A DNA stretch of 64,000 bases from Nonomuraea roseoviolacea subsp. carminata (GTDB lineage Bacteria; Actinomycetota; Actinomycetes; Streptosporangiales; Streptosporangiaceae): positions 7,161,001-7,225,000 of the forward strand of contig NZ_JAMZEC010000001.1 of the NCBI RefSeq assembly GCF_024172185.1, written 5' to 3'. The position numbers and the translations under genes are program-made. Below, one piece after another: positions 33,859 to 41,950 of this stretch (the first letter of the stretch is position 1; each line of letters opens with the position of its first letter). The notes beneath the pieces were generated by a model. That model had not been told where the DNA came from, did not search any database, and worked only from the letters and a program-made list of their open reading frames with translations.

Positions 33859-35172
33859 ATGCGTATGAAGTCCGCTTTGGCGGCGGCAGCGATCGTCGCG
33901 CTGGCCGCCGGCTGCGGCAGCGGTGGCGGCGGCGACAAGGGCGGCTCCAAGGCCGAGCCCGGCGAGCCGGTGAAGCTGAACTTCCTCAGCCTGGCCTGGC
34001 AGAAGGAGTCGGTCGCCGCCAACAAGCAGATCGTCGACGAGTGGAACAAGGCCAACCCCACCATCCAGGTCACCTACGTCCAGGGTAGCTGGGACAACGT
34101 CAACGACCAGCTCGTCACCCAGTTCGCGGGCGGCACCGCGCCGGACGTCATCCACAACGACTCGCCCGCCCTGTCCGGCTTCGCCTCCGACGGCTACCTG
34201 CTCGACCTGTCCGACAAGCTGCCCGCCGAGCTGAAGAGCGACATCCCGCAGAAGTCGTGGGACACCGTCACCTTCGACGACGGCAAGGGCAAGCAGGGCG
34301 TGTACGGCGTGCCGTTCCTGCAGGAGTCGCAGGTCATCATCGCCAACAAGAAGCTGCTCGACGGCGCCGGCGTGCGGATCCCCACCCCTGACAACCCGTG
34401 GACGTGGGACGAGTTCTCCGCGGCCGCCAAGAAGATGACCAAGGGTGGCACCTTCGGCGTCGCCTGGCCGATGAAGTCGCCGGTCAACAAGACCCTCAAC
34501 CTGGCGCTGAACTTCGGCGGCACCTTCTTCCAGACCACCGACGGCAAGACGACCGTCAAGGTCGGCCCGGAGGAGAAGCAGGTCCTCCAGCGCATCCACG
34601 ACCAGCTCTACAAGGACAAGTCGGCCGACCCGGCGGCCCTCGGCCAGGGCACGGCCGACCCGCTGCCCGCCTTCTACAGCGGCAAGTTCGCGCTGCTGCC
34701 CGCCGGCGTCTACCTGCGCCAGCAGGTCGCCGAGCAGGCGCCGAAGGGCTTCGAGTGGGTGACGCTGCCGCCGCTCAAGGGCACCACCGCCGACCAGGGC
34801 GCGGTCTCCCAGACCCTGTCGGTCGCGCAGGACAGCAAGCACCCGGACGAGGCGCTGAAGTTCATCTCGTACTTCCTCAACCCGACCAACCAGGCCAAGC
34901 TCGCCAAGGGCGACTGGCTGCTGCCGACCTCCGTCAAGGCCGCCTCCGACCCGTCGATGACGACCAAGGAGAACGGCTGGGACGTGGCCACGGCCTCGGC
35001 CAAGAACCTCGTCGTCGCCCCGTTCCTCAAGGTCAACGGGTTCGACGAGTGGAAGAGCAAGGTCGCCACGCCGGCGCTCCAGGAGTACTTCGCCAACAAG
35101 ATCAGCATTGACGACGTGGCGAAGAAGCTGGTCGACGACGGCAACAAGGTGCTGGAGCGGTACCAGCGGTGA
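33859..35172 (+). CDS. Sugar ABC transporter substrate-binding lipoprotein (predicted riboside importer)
   Basis: A 437-residue lipoprotein; signal ends in LAAGC with lipid-bound C19, followed by a Gly/Ser-rich linker. Family 1 solute-binding fold: VTYVQGSWDNVNDQLVTQFAGG, APDVIHNDSPALSGFAS, YGVPFLQESQVIIANKKLL and LALNFGGTFFQ. A TAGTAGGAGG site precedes the ATG. It defines the substrate of the operon; binding-site residues cannot be mapped to a known ligand by eye. Its stop overlaps the start of the first ARH-family gene within a small duplication (AGCGGTGACC twice). Confidence 0.9.
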   Translation: MRMKSALAAAAIVALAAGCGSGGGGDKGGSKAEPGEPVKLNFLSLAWQKESVAANKQIVDEWNKANPTIQVTYVQGSWDNVNDQLVTQFAGGTAPDVIHNDSPALSGFASDGYLLDLSDKLPAELKSDIPQKSWDTVTFDDGKGKQGVYGVPFLQESQVIIANKKLLDGAGVRIPTPDNPWTWDEFSAAAKKMTKGGTFGVAWPMKSPVNKTLNLALNFGGTFFQTTDGKTTVKVGPEEKQVLQRIHDQLYKDKSADPAALGQGTADPLPAFYSGKFALLPAGVYLRQQVAEQAPKGFEWVTLPPLKGTTADQGAVSQTLSVAQDSKHPDEALKFISYFLNPTNQAKLAKGDWLLPTSVKAASDPSMTTKENGWDVATASAKNLVVAPFLKVNGFDEWKSKVATPALQEYFANKISIDDVAKKLVDDGNKVLERYQR

Positions 35173-36428
35173 CCTCTCGCGCAGCGGTGACCCGTCCCGA
35201 GGCGGCCACCCACCGCGACCGGGCCCGGGGGTGCCTGCTCGGCCTCGCGGCCGGCGACGCCCTCGGGGCCCCCGCGGAGAACCTCACCCCCGCCGAGATC
35301 CGGCGCCGCTGGGGCCGGCTCACCGAGATCGAGCGCGGCGGCACCGACGACACCGAGTACGCCATCTTCGCCTCCTCCCAGCTCGTCCGGCACGGACACG
35401 CCCTCACCTCGGCCGACGTGGCCGCCGCCTACCGGGCCGAGGTGCTGCCGCGGATCACCGGCCCCATGCGCGGGGCCGGGTTCTCCGAGCTGGGGACCGT
35501 CGAAGCGCTCCGCCGCGGCCTCGAACCGCCGATGACCGGGCTGGTCCACCAGCACGGCTGGTCGGACGGTCTGGCCATGCGGGCGGCGCCGTATGGGATC
35601 TTCTGCCCGGGCGACCCGGCCGAGGCGGCGCGGCTCGTGGAGGAGGACGGGCGGGTCAGCCAGTCGGGCGAGGGTGTCCTGGGCGGGCGCGCCGTCGCGG
35701 GCGCCGTGGCCGCCGCCATGGCGGGGCTGCCGCCGCGCGAGGTGGTGGCGGCGGCGCTGTCGGTGGTGCCGGAGGACTCGTGGACGGCCCGCGCCGTCAC
35801 CCGCGCCGTCACCGTCGTCGACCAGGCCCGGCAGGACCGGCCCGCCGGTCACGACCCGTCCTCCGCGCAGGTGCGGCCGGGAGACGCGCGGGAGCCGGAC
35901 GACGCCGAGGCGGCGCTGGTGGAGGCGCTGCACGAGGCCGTCGTGGTGCGCCACTACCCGTGGACCGACGTCGCGCCCGAGGCCGTGGCGCTCGCCCTGG
36001 CCGCCTACCTCGCCGGTGACGGCGACGTCGAGGCGTCCGTGACGTTCGCCGTGAGCCTGGGCCGCGACGCCGACACCATCGGCGCCATCGCCGGCGCCGT
36101 CGCGGGCGCCGGGCGGGGCGAGGGCGGCGTGCCCGCACGGTGGGCCGCCCGCATCGGCCCGGTCGCGGGCACCTGCCTGCCCGTGGTGGCCGGCCGGCAC
36201 GTCCTGACCGTCGCCGACGAACTCACGGCCGCGGCGAACCACCACCGCCCGACCCCGGAAGCAGGAGACGACTCGCGGGTCTCCGCGGACGCCGTCCCGG
36301 AGACAGGCGCGGGCGACGACCGGGCGGACCTCCCGGCGCCCCCGCCGGCGGACCGGGAGACGGGCCCGCGGACGGGTGCACGAGCAGACGGACCGGGCGG
36401 CGGAAGCCGTACGGCGAAAGGACAGTAG
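35169..36428 (+). CDS. ADP-ribosylglycohydrolase family protein 1 (complete metal site)
   Basis: A 419-residue member of the ARH/DraG superfamily, dimagnesium enzymes that split bonds at the anomeric carbon of ADP-ribosyl or related ribosyl groups. Metal ligands are complete: GDALGAPAE (E37), TDDT (T59, D60, D61) and GRDADT (D300, D302, T303). The catalytic domain ends near 345; the last 75 residues are a disordered Pro/Asp/Gly tail. GTG start 35169 overlaps the solute-binding gene; a second GTG at 35187 comes from a duplicated junction. No signal peptide, so it acts in the cytoplasm on imported substrate. A role in reversing protein ADP-ribosylation is less likely in this sugar operon. Confidence 0.88.
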   Translation: MTSRAAVTRPEAATHRDRARGCLLGLAAGDALGAPAENLTPAEIRRRWGRLTEIERGGTDDTEYAIFASSQLVRHGHALTSADVAAAYRAEVLPRITGPMRGAGFSELGTVEALRRGLEPPMTGLVHQHGWSDGLAMRAAPYGIFCPGDPAEAARLVEEDGRVSQSGEGVLGGRAVAGAVAAAMAGLPPREVVAAALSVVPEDSWTARAVTRAVTVVDQARQDRPAGHDPSSAQVRPGDAREPDDAEAALVEALHEAVVVRHYPWTDVAPEAVALALAAYLAGDGDVEASVTFAVSLGRDADTIGAIAGAVAGAGRGEGGVPARWAARIGPVAGTCLPVVAGRHVLTVADELTAAANHHRPTPEAGDDSRVSADAVPETGAGDDRADLPAPPPADRETGPRTGARADGPGGGSRTAKGQ

Positions 36429-36434
36429 ACGACC

Positions 36435-37406
36435 ATGTCGGGGGACAGAATCCGGGGGGCCTTCGCCGGGCTCGCCGTGGGCGACGCCGTGGGCTGGCCC
36501 GCCGGCCGGCACCGCTCCGCCCTGCACGCCCCGTGGAGCCGGCGCCTGCACCGGGAGCTCGACGCGTTCGCCGAGGAGCACCGGGTCACCACCCTGCCCG
36601 TGCCGTTCGCGCTGAACCAGCCCGTCGCCCCGCTCGCGCTCGGCCCGTCCGACGACGCCGAGTGGCTGGCCTGGACGGCGCTCACCATCGACCGGCCGCG
36701 CGCCGCGGCGTTCCGGGAGCTCCGGGAGCACAGCAAGGACCTGCGGGCGCGCATCTCGGTGGCCACCGCGCTGGACAACCTCGCCCGCGGCGTCGAGCCG
36801 CCCGCCAGCGGCCACGACAACCCGCACCACTTCGACGACGCCGCCGCCGTGCGGGCCGTCGCCTTCGGCGCGCTCGGCCGCGACCCCGCCGAGGACGCCC
36901 GGGTGACCAACGCCGGCGACGGCGTGCTCGGCGCGCTCGCCATGGCCGCCGCCGTCGCCGCGGCCGTCGCGACCGGCTCGGCGGGCCAGGCCGTCGAGGC
37001 GGCGCTGGCCGTCCTGCCCGACGACACCGCCATCGGGCACAACGCGCGCCTGGCGATCGAGACGGCGCGCGCGGCGGGCGACCCGTTCGCCGCCGTGCCC
37101 GCGCTCGACGCCGCCCTGCTCGACCACGTCTACAGCTACGCGGTGGGCGCCGCCCAGACGGTGCCCGTCGCGCTGGCGCTGGCCGAGGTGGCGGGCGGCG
37201 CTCTCGGCCGGGCCGTGCCCGCCGCCGCCTGCCTGGCGCCGCTGGCCGACTCGGCGCCCGCCCTGACCGGCGCGATCACCGGGGCGTGCGGCGGCTTCGA
37301 GGCGATCCCGGAGGGGTGGACCGCCTCGGCCCGCACGCTGGCCGGCTGTTGCCTGCCGCACCTGGCGGGAACAGATCTCATCGAACTCACGGAGGAACTC
37401 GTATGA
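36435..37406 (+). CDS. ADP-ribosylglycohydrolase family protein 2 (degenerate metal site)
   Basis: A 323-residue ARH-superfamily protein. The fold is recognisable from IRGAFAGLAVGDAVGWPAG, PSDDAEWLAWTAL (S72, D73, D74), DNPHHFDDAAAVRAVAFG and GDGVLGALAMAAAVAAA. However, the glutamate expected after GDA-G is G24 and the C-terminal GxDxDT motif reads PLADS (L270, D272, S273), so at least two metal ligands are lost. It may be an inactive partner, or a lineage with altered chemistry. It starts 6 bases after the first ARH gene and its stop overlaps the third (ATGA), with GGAGG before that start. Confidence 0.8.
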   Translation: MSGDRIRGAFAGLAVGDAVGWPAGRHRSALHAPWSRRLHRELDAFAEEHRVTTLPVPFALNQPVAPLALGPSDDAEWLAWTALTIDRPRAAAFRELREHSKDLRARISVATALDNLARGVEPPASGHDNPHHFDDAAAVRAVAFGALGRDPAEDARVTNAGDGVLGALAMAAAVAAAVATGSAGQAVEAALAVLPDDTAIGHNARLAIETARAAGDPFAAVPALDAALLDHVYSYAVGAAQTVPVALALAEVAGGALGRAVPAAACLAPLADSAPALTGAITGACGGFEAIPEGWTASARTLAGCCLPHLAGTDLIELTEELV

Positions 37407-38602
37407 CGCCGCTCGCAGATCAGCCCGCAGACCTGCTTACCGACAAGGCGGTGGGCTGTGTGGCGGGCGCGGCGGTCGGCGACGCGCTGGGCGGCGCCAC
37501 CGAGGGCTGGACGCCCGAGCAGATCACCCAGCGGTACGGGGGGCCGGTCGAGGGCATCGTGCCGCCGTACAACGAGGACTGGCGCAACGCCCGCCCCATC
37601 GCCCCGTACCACAAGGGCGACGGCCACATCACCGACGACACCCTGATGACGCACGCGCTCATCCGCGTCTACGAGAAGGTCCAGGGCCACCTGGACGCGT
37701 ACGCGATGGCCGAGCACCTGGTGCCCGAGCTGATGGGGGAGCGGCGCTGGATCCCCGAGCTGGAGACCGAGGCGCTGCCGCTGCACCGGATCTTCCTCGC
37801 CGAGAAGTGGATCGTCGCCCGCCTGCACTACGGCCACGTGGACCCGCGCGAGGCCGGCGTCGGCAACATCGTCAACTGCGGCGCCGCCATGTACGTGGCG
37901 CCGGTCGGCGTCGTCAACGCCGGCGACCCCGACGCCGCCTACGCCGAGGCGATCGACCTCACCGGCGCGCACCAGTCCAGCTACGGGCGCGAGGCCGCCG
38001 GCGTGATGGCCGCGGCCGTCGCCGAGGCCATGCGCCCGGGCGCCACCCCCGACTCGGTCGTGGCCGCCTGCCTGCGGCTGGCCAAGGACGGCACCCGGGC
38101 CGCCATCGAGGCGGTCTGCGAGGCGGCGCGCGGGCTCGGGCACTGGGAGGGCTCGTTCGAGACGCTGCGCGCGGCGATGCGGCCCTACGACACGGTCGCC
38201 GACACCTACCGCGACCAGGGGCTCGGGGCGCGCCGGCCGAGCCGGGTGCACAGCATCGAGGAGCTGCCGCTGGCCCTCGCGTTCCTCGTGATCGCCAAGG
38301 GCGACTTCCGTGAGACGGTGCTGGGCGGCGTCAACTACGGCCGCGACGCCGACTCGATCGCCTCCATGGGCGGCGCCGTCGCGGGCGCGCTCGGCGGGCT
38401 CGCCGCGGTACCGGGGAAGTGGGTCGGCGAGATCGGGCGGGCCAGCCGTACGGACCTGGTCGAGCCGGGGCGGGCGATCGCGCGGGTGGCGCGCCGCGTC
38501 CACGCCGACGACCAGGCCCGCCGCCGCGCCCACGAGAACGCCTTCGCCGCCCTGCTCGCCGCGGACGCCTCCGCGAGCGGCGGCGCGGAGGGCGGGGCGT
38601 GA
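37403..38602 (+). CDS. ADP-ribosylglycohydrolase family protein 3
   Basis: A 399-residue ARH-superfamily protein. Metal motifs: GDALGGATE (E34), ITDDT (T77, D78, D79) and GRDADS (D315, D317, S318), where Ser replaces the usual Thr conservatively. The insert GGPVEGIVPPYNEDWRNARP after the first helix and GHVDPREAGVGNIVNCGAAMYVAPVGVVNAG in the middle mark a subfamily distinct from proteins 1 and 2. Probably active on the substrate of the operon or an intermediate. ATG start overlaps the previous stop, and its own stop overlaps the next gene (GTGA). Confidence 0.88.
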   Translation: MTPLADQPADLLTDKAVGCVAGAAVGDALGGATEGWTPEQITQRYGGPVEGIVPPYNEDWRNARPIAPYHKGDGHITDDTLMTHALIRVYEKVQGHLDAYAMAEHLVPELMGERRWIPELETEALPLHRIFLAEKWIVARLHYGHVDPREAGVGNIVNCGAAMYVAPVGVVNAGDPDAAYAEAIDLTGAHQSSYGREAAGVMAAAVAEAMRPGATPDSVVAACLRLAKDGTRAAIEAVCEAARGLGHWEGSFETLRAAMRPYDTVADTYRDQGLGARRPSRVHSIEELPLALAFLVIAKGDFRETVLGGVNYGRDADSIASMGGAVAGALGGLAAVPGKWVGEIGRASRTDLVEPGRAIARVARRVHADDQARRRAHENAFAALLAADASASGGAEGGA

Positions 38603-39945
38603 TCCGGCTCACCTGGGTGCAGCCCGAGGACCTGGTGGGGCACGAGCTGCGCCAGGCCGCCGAGGACGGCCGCGACGTGCGGGAGATCGCCGCCCGGTGG
38701 CGGGCGGCCGGCGGCCATGACGCGCCGCCGCGCGCGGGCGCGTCCGAGCCGGGCGCGCTGCGGCTGCGCCCGCTGGCCGAGCGGCTGCTGGACGAGCTGG
38801 CGGCGATCCAATCGCCGCTGGACGAGCCCACCGACCTGGACGCGATCATCGCCGCGACCCCCGCCTGGCCCGCCCGCCGCACCGGCACGCCGCCCGGAGC
38901 CGTCCCCGCGGTGGACCCGGCGCGGCTGCTCGGCGCCTGGGAAGGGCGGGCCGCCGGGTGCGTGCTCGGCAAGCCCGTCGAGAAGATCCCGCGCGAAGGC
39001 GTCCGGGAGATCGCCCAGGCCACCGGCAACTGGCCGATCCGCGGCTGGTTCACGGCGCGGGGCCTGCCCGCCGAGGTGGCCGCCCGCTGGCCCTGGAACC
39101 GGCGCAGCGCCGTCAACTCGCTGGCCGAGAACATCGACGGCGTCCCCGAGGACGACGACCTCAACTACCCGCTGCTGGCCCTGACCGTCCTGGAGCGGCA
39201 CGGCCGCGGCTTCACCACCGACGACGTGGCCAAGCTGTGGCTGGACGAGCTGCCGGCCGGGCGCACGTTCACCGCCGAGCGGGTCGCGTACCGCAACCTG
39301 CTGTCCGGCGTCGAGCCGCCCGAGACCGCCACGCACCGCAACCCGTTCCGCGAGTGGATCGGCGCGCTCATCCGGACCGACGTGTACGGCTGGGTCAACC
39401 CGGGCGACCCGGCCACGGCCGCCGAGTACGCCTGGCGCGACGCCCGGCTGACGCACACCGCCAACGGCGTCTACGGCGCGATGTTCGCCGCCGCCCTGTG
39501 CGCGCAGTCGCTCGTGGCGACCTCCGTGGAGGAGGTGGTGGCCGCCGGCCTGTCGGTGGTCCCGCCCGCCTCGCGGCTGCACGACGCGGTACGGCGGGCC
39601 GCCGAGGACGCCGCCTCGGAGCCCGACTTCGAACGCGTCCTCGACCGCCTGCACGAACGGCACGCGGGCCTGCACTGGGTCCACACGATCAACAACGCCG
39701 CCCTGGTCGCGGCCGCCCTGGTCCACGGCCGGGGCGACTTCACCGCCTCCATCGCCGGGGCCGTGGCCGGAGGCTGGGACACCGACTCGGCGGGCGCGAC
39801 CGTCGGCTCGGTGGCGGGGGCGCTGAACGGCGGCGTGCCCGCCCGGTGGAAGATGAGGAACAGCCTGGCCAGCAGCCTGACCGGGTTCGACGGTATCGGG
39901 CTGGACGAGCTGGCCCGGCGCACGGGGGAGTTGATGCAGGCATGA
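38599..39945 (+). CDS. ADP-ribosylglycohydrolase family protein 4 with N-terminal extension
   Basis: A 448-residue ARH-superfamily protein. About 105 residues, starting with IRLTWVQPEDLVGHELRQA, precede the catalytic core. In the core the usual GDALG is GCVLGKPVE (E128), TDDT is replaced by the acidic PEDDDLNY (E184-D187), and the C-terminal motif is GWDTDS (D394, D396, S397). These changes mark a third, deeply divergent subfamily rather than a simple duplicate, probably with its own substrate. The segment TDVYGWVNPGDPATAAEYAWRDARLTHTANGVYGAMF resembles the substrate-loop region of the superfamily. GTG start and ATGA-overlapping stop keep it in the coupled operon. Confidence 0.85.
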   Translation: MIRLTWVQPEDLVGHELRQAAEDGRDVREIAARWRAAGGHDAPPRAGASEPGALRLRPLAERLLDELAAIQSPLDEPTDLDAIIAATPAWPARRTGTPPGAVPAVDPARLLGAWEGRAAGCVLGKPVEKIPREGVREIAQATGNWPIRGWFTARGLPAEVAARWPWNRRSAVNSLAENIDGVPEDDDLNYPLLALTVLERHGRGFTTDDVAKLWLDELPAGRTFTAERVAYRNLLSGVEPPETATHRNPFREWIGALIRTDVYGWVNPGDPATAAEYAWRDARLTHTANGVYGAMFAAALCAQSLVATSVEEVVAAGLSVVPPASRLHDAVRRAAEDAASEPDFERVLDRLHERHAGLHWVHTINNAALVAAALVHGRGDFTASIAGAVAGGWDTDSAGATVGSVAGALNGGVPARWKMRNSLASSLTGFDGIGLDELARRTGELMQA

Positions 39946-40823
39946 TCTCGGTGTTCGGCAGCGCGAACATGGACCTGGTCGCGTACGTGGACCAGGCTCC
40001 GAAGCGCGGCGAGACGGTCACCGGGCGGATGTTCCGCACCGTGCCCGGCGGCAAGGGCGCGAACCAGGCGATCGCGGCCGCCCGCGCCGGCACCGAGGTC
40101 TCCTTCCTCGGCGCGGTCGGTGACGACGCGTTCGGCGCGGAGATCCGCGACACGCTCGCGGTCGCCGGCGTGAACGTCGAGCGTCTGCGCCGGGTGCCGG
40201 GCCCCAGCGGCATCGCGCACATCGTCGTGGACGACGACGGCGGCAACTCGATCATCGTGGTGCCCGGCGCGAACGGCCAGGTCACCGCCCCGTCCGAGGA
40301 GGAGCGCGCGGTCATCGCGGCCTCCGCGTCGGTGCTGCTCCAGCTTGAACTGCCCATGGAGGCCGTCGTCGGCGCGGCCCGCGCCGCCCGCGAGGCCGGG
40401 GTGCCGGCCGTCCTCACCCCGGCGCCCGCGCAGCCGCTGCCGGACGAGCTGCTGGACGCCGTCGCGCTCATCGTCCCGAACGAGCACGAGGCCGCCGCCA
40501 TCACCGGCGCCGCCGACCCCGGCGAGGCGCTGTCCCGCCTGCTCGAACGAGTCCCGGAGGTCGTGATCACGCTCGGCTCCGAGGGCGCCCTGTACGGCTC
40601 GCGCTCGGGCGAGCGGCTGCGCGTGCCGGCCGTCCAGGTGGAGGCGGTGGACACCACGGCGGCGGGCGACACGTTCGTCGGCGCGCTCGCCGTGGCCAGA
40701 GCGGAGGGCCGGCCGGCGGAGGAGGCGCTGCGGTTCGCGTCGGCGGCGGCGGCGCTGTCGGTGCAGCGGGAGGGCGCGAGCACGTCCATGCCGAGCCGCG
40801 CGGAGATCGACGCCGCCCTCTAG
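39942..40823 (+). CDS. PfkB family carbohydrate kinase, ribokinase-like
   Basis: A 293-residue kinase that transfers phosphate from ATP to a sugar hydroxyl. Motifs: ISVFGSANMDLVAYVD, TVPGGKGANQAIAAARAG (sugar-binding glycines), LTPAPAQPLPDELL, VPNEHEAAAITG and the C-terminal VDTTAAGDTFVGAL with the catalytic Asp and anion hole. This pattern is closest to ribokinases. As last gene of the operon it would trap the sugar freed by the ARH-family enzymes, most simply as ribose 5-phosphate entering the pentose phosphate pathway. Specificity for ribose is inferred from family resemblance and context. Confidence 0.9.
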   Translation: MISVFGSANMDLVAYVDQAPKRGETVTGRMFRTVPGGKGANQAIAAARAGTEVSFLGAVGDDAFGAEIRDTLAVAGVNVERLRRVPGPSGIAHIVVDDDGGNSIIVVPGANGQVTAPSEEERAVIAASASVLLQLELPMEAVVGAARAAREAGVPAVLTPAPAQPLPDELLDAVALIVPNEHEAAAITGAADPGEALSRLLERVPEVVITLGSEGALYGSRSGERLRVPAVQVEAVDTTAAGDTFVGALAVARAEGRPAEEALRFASAAAALSVQREGASTSMPSRAEIDAAL

Positions 40824-40860
40824 ACTGCTCCCCCATGATCATGATCGTGGCGGAGGTCCC

Positions 40861-41577
40861 ATGAGACGACGACGCCGGCTGGTCGTGACGCTGGCGGTGG
40901 CGGCCGTGCTCGCGCTGGCCGCCACCGGCCTGTACCGGCTGGTCAACTCGCGGACGTACCAGCTCGCCGGCACGCTGGTGTCGCGATTCGACACACCGGA
41001 GAAGGTGGTCGCGCTCACCTTCGACGACGGGCCGGACGAGCACGCCGCCGAGGTGCTGGCCGCCCTCGCCGCCGAGGACGTCCGGGCCACCTTCTACGTC
41101 GTCGGCTCCCAGATGGAGAGGTTCCCGAAGGAGGCGGCGGCGCTCGTCGCGGCGGGCCACGAGCTGGGCAACCACACCTACACGCACCGGCGGATGGTCT
41201 TCGTCTCGCCGGACACCGTGAAGGACGAGGTGGAGCGGACGAACGCGCTCATCCGCGCCGCCGGGCAGAGCGGCGGCATCACCTTCCGGCCGCCGACGGG
41301 CAAGAAGCTCCTGACGCTGCCGATGTACCTGGCCGACCACCACCAGATCACCGTCATGTGGGACGTCGAGCCCGACTCGGGCAAGACGCCGACGGCCCAG
41401 GAGATCGTGGCCGAGGTGCGGGCCGAGGTGCGGCCCGGCTCGATCGTCCTGCTGCATCCCTGGTACGGGAGCGGGGCGAACACGCGGGCGGCCATCAGGG
41501 GCGTGGTGGCGGCGCTGCGCGCCGAGGGGTACTCGTTCGTCACGGTCTCGGAGATGACGGCCGGGTCGCAGGCGTGA
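40861..41577 (+). CDS. Polysaccharide deacetylase (NodB domain)
   Basis: A 238-residue exported carbohydrate esterase family 4 protein. Basic N-terminus and one hydrophobic helix (LVVTLAVAAVLALAATGLY) act as signal or anchor. NodB motifs: VALTFDDGPDEHA (catalytic base and metal Asp), HELGNHTYTHRRM (metal His pair), TFRPPTGKK, and IVLLHPWYGSG near the end. It removes N- or O-acetyl groups from peptidoglycan or other glycans. ATG at 40861 has GGAGG 5 bases upstream. A hairpin follows the gene. Confidence 0.9.
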   Translation: MRRRRRLVVTLAVAAVLALAATGLYRLVNSRTYQLAGTLVSRFDTPEKVVALTFDDGPDEHAAEVLAALAAEDVRATFYVVGSQMERFPKEAAALVAAGHELGNHTYTHRRMVFVSPDTVKDEVERTNALIRAAGQSGGITFRPPTGKKLLTLPMYLADHHQITVMWDVEPDSGKTPTAQEIVAEVRAEVRPGSIVLLHPWYGSGANTRAAIRGVVAALRAEGYSFVTVSEMTAGSQA

Positions 41578-41583
41578 TCGCAT

Positions 41584-41601
41584 TCGCCCGGTCCCGGGCG
41601 A
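41584..41601 (+). terminator. Possible terminator after the deacetylase gene
   Basis: TCGCCCGG (41584-41591) and CCGGGCGA (41594-41601) form a perfect inverted repeat 7 bases after the stop codon. The stem is short, so termination may be partial. Confidence 0.35.
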
Positions 41602-41635
41602 CATCAGCGGGCCCGGGCGGGGCAGGGGAGCGGTC

Positions 41636-41929
41636 ATGAGCGACAAGCACGACGAACGTCCCGACGACCTGCCCGACAGCGTGACCGGCCTCAACGCGGA
41701 GAGCGACGTCGTCGCCGAGCGGTCGGGCGCCGGCACGCCGCACACCGGCCGGCCCGTCCCGGCCGACCCGCCCGAGGCCCAGGCCGGCTCCGAGGCCGGC
41801 TCCGGGGCCGGCTCCGGGGCTGAGGGCGGGGACACCGATGGGGAAGCCGCCGCTGACGGAGGAGCGGACCGCGGGGGCGAGACCGGCGAGGAGCCGGAGG
41901 TCCGCCCGGACGCCGGCCCGACCGGCTGA
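41636..41929 (+). CDS. Small acidic, disordered protein of unknown function
   Basis: A 97-residue protein, almost entirely Gly, Ala, Asp, Glu, Pro and Ser, with a repeat (GSEAGSGAGSGAEGG). GC at third positions is high and an AGGGGAGCGG site precedes the ATG, which supports real translation. No domain, signal or membrane segment. It is predicted to be intrinsically disordered. It lies downstream of the deacetylase gene but a role cannot be assigned. Confidence 0.5.
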   Translation: MSDKHDERPDDLPDSVTGLNAESDVVAERSGAGTPHTGRPVPADPPEAQAGSEAGSGAGSGAEGGDTDGEAAADGGADRGGETGEEPEVRPDAGPTG

Positions 41930-41950
41930 CCGCCGCCCCGGCCTCGGAGC

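Noticed and set aside
35169..39945. ARH genes as a nitrogenase-style DraT/DraG or protein ADP-ribosylation system
   Set aside because: No ADP-ribosyltransferase, macrodomain or nitrogenase gene is nearby, and the genes are fused into a sugar import operon with a ribokinase-like kinase.
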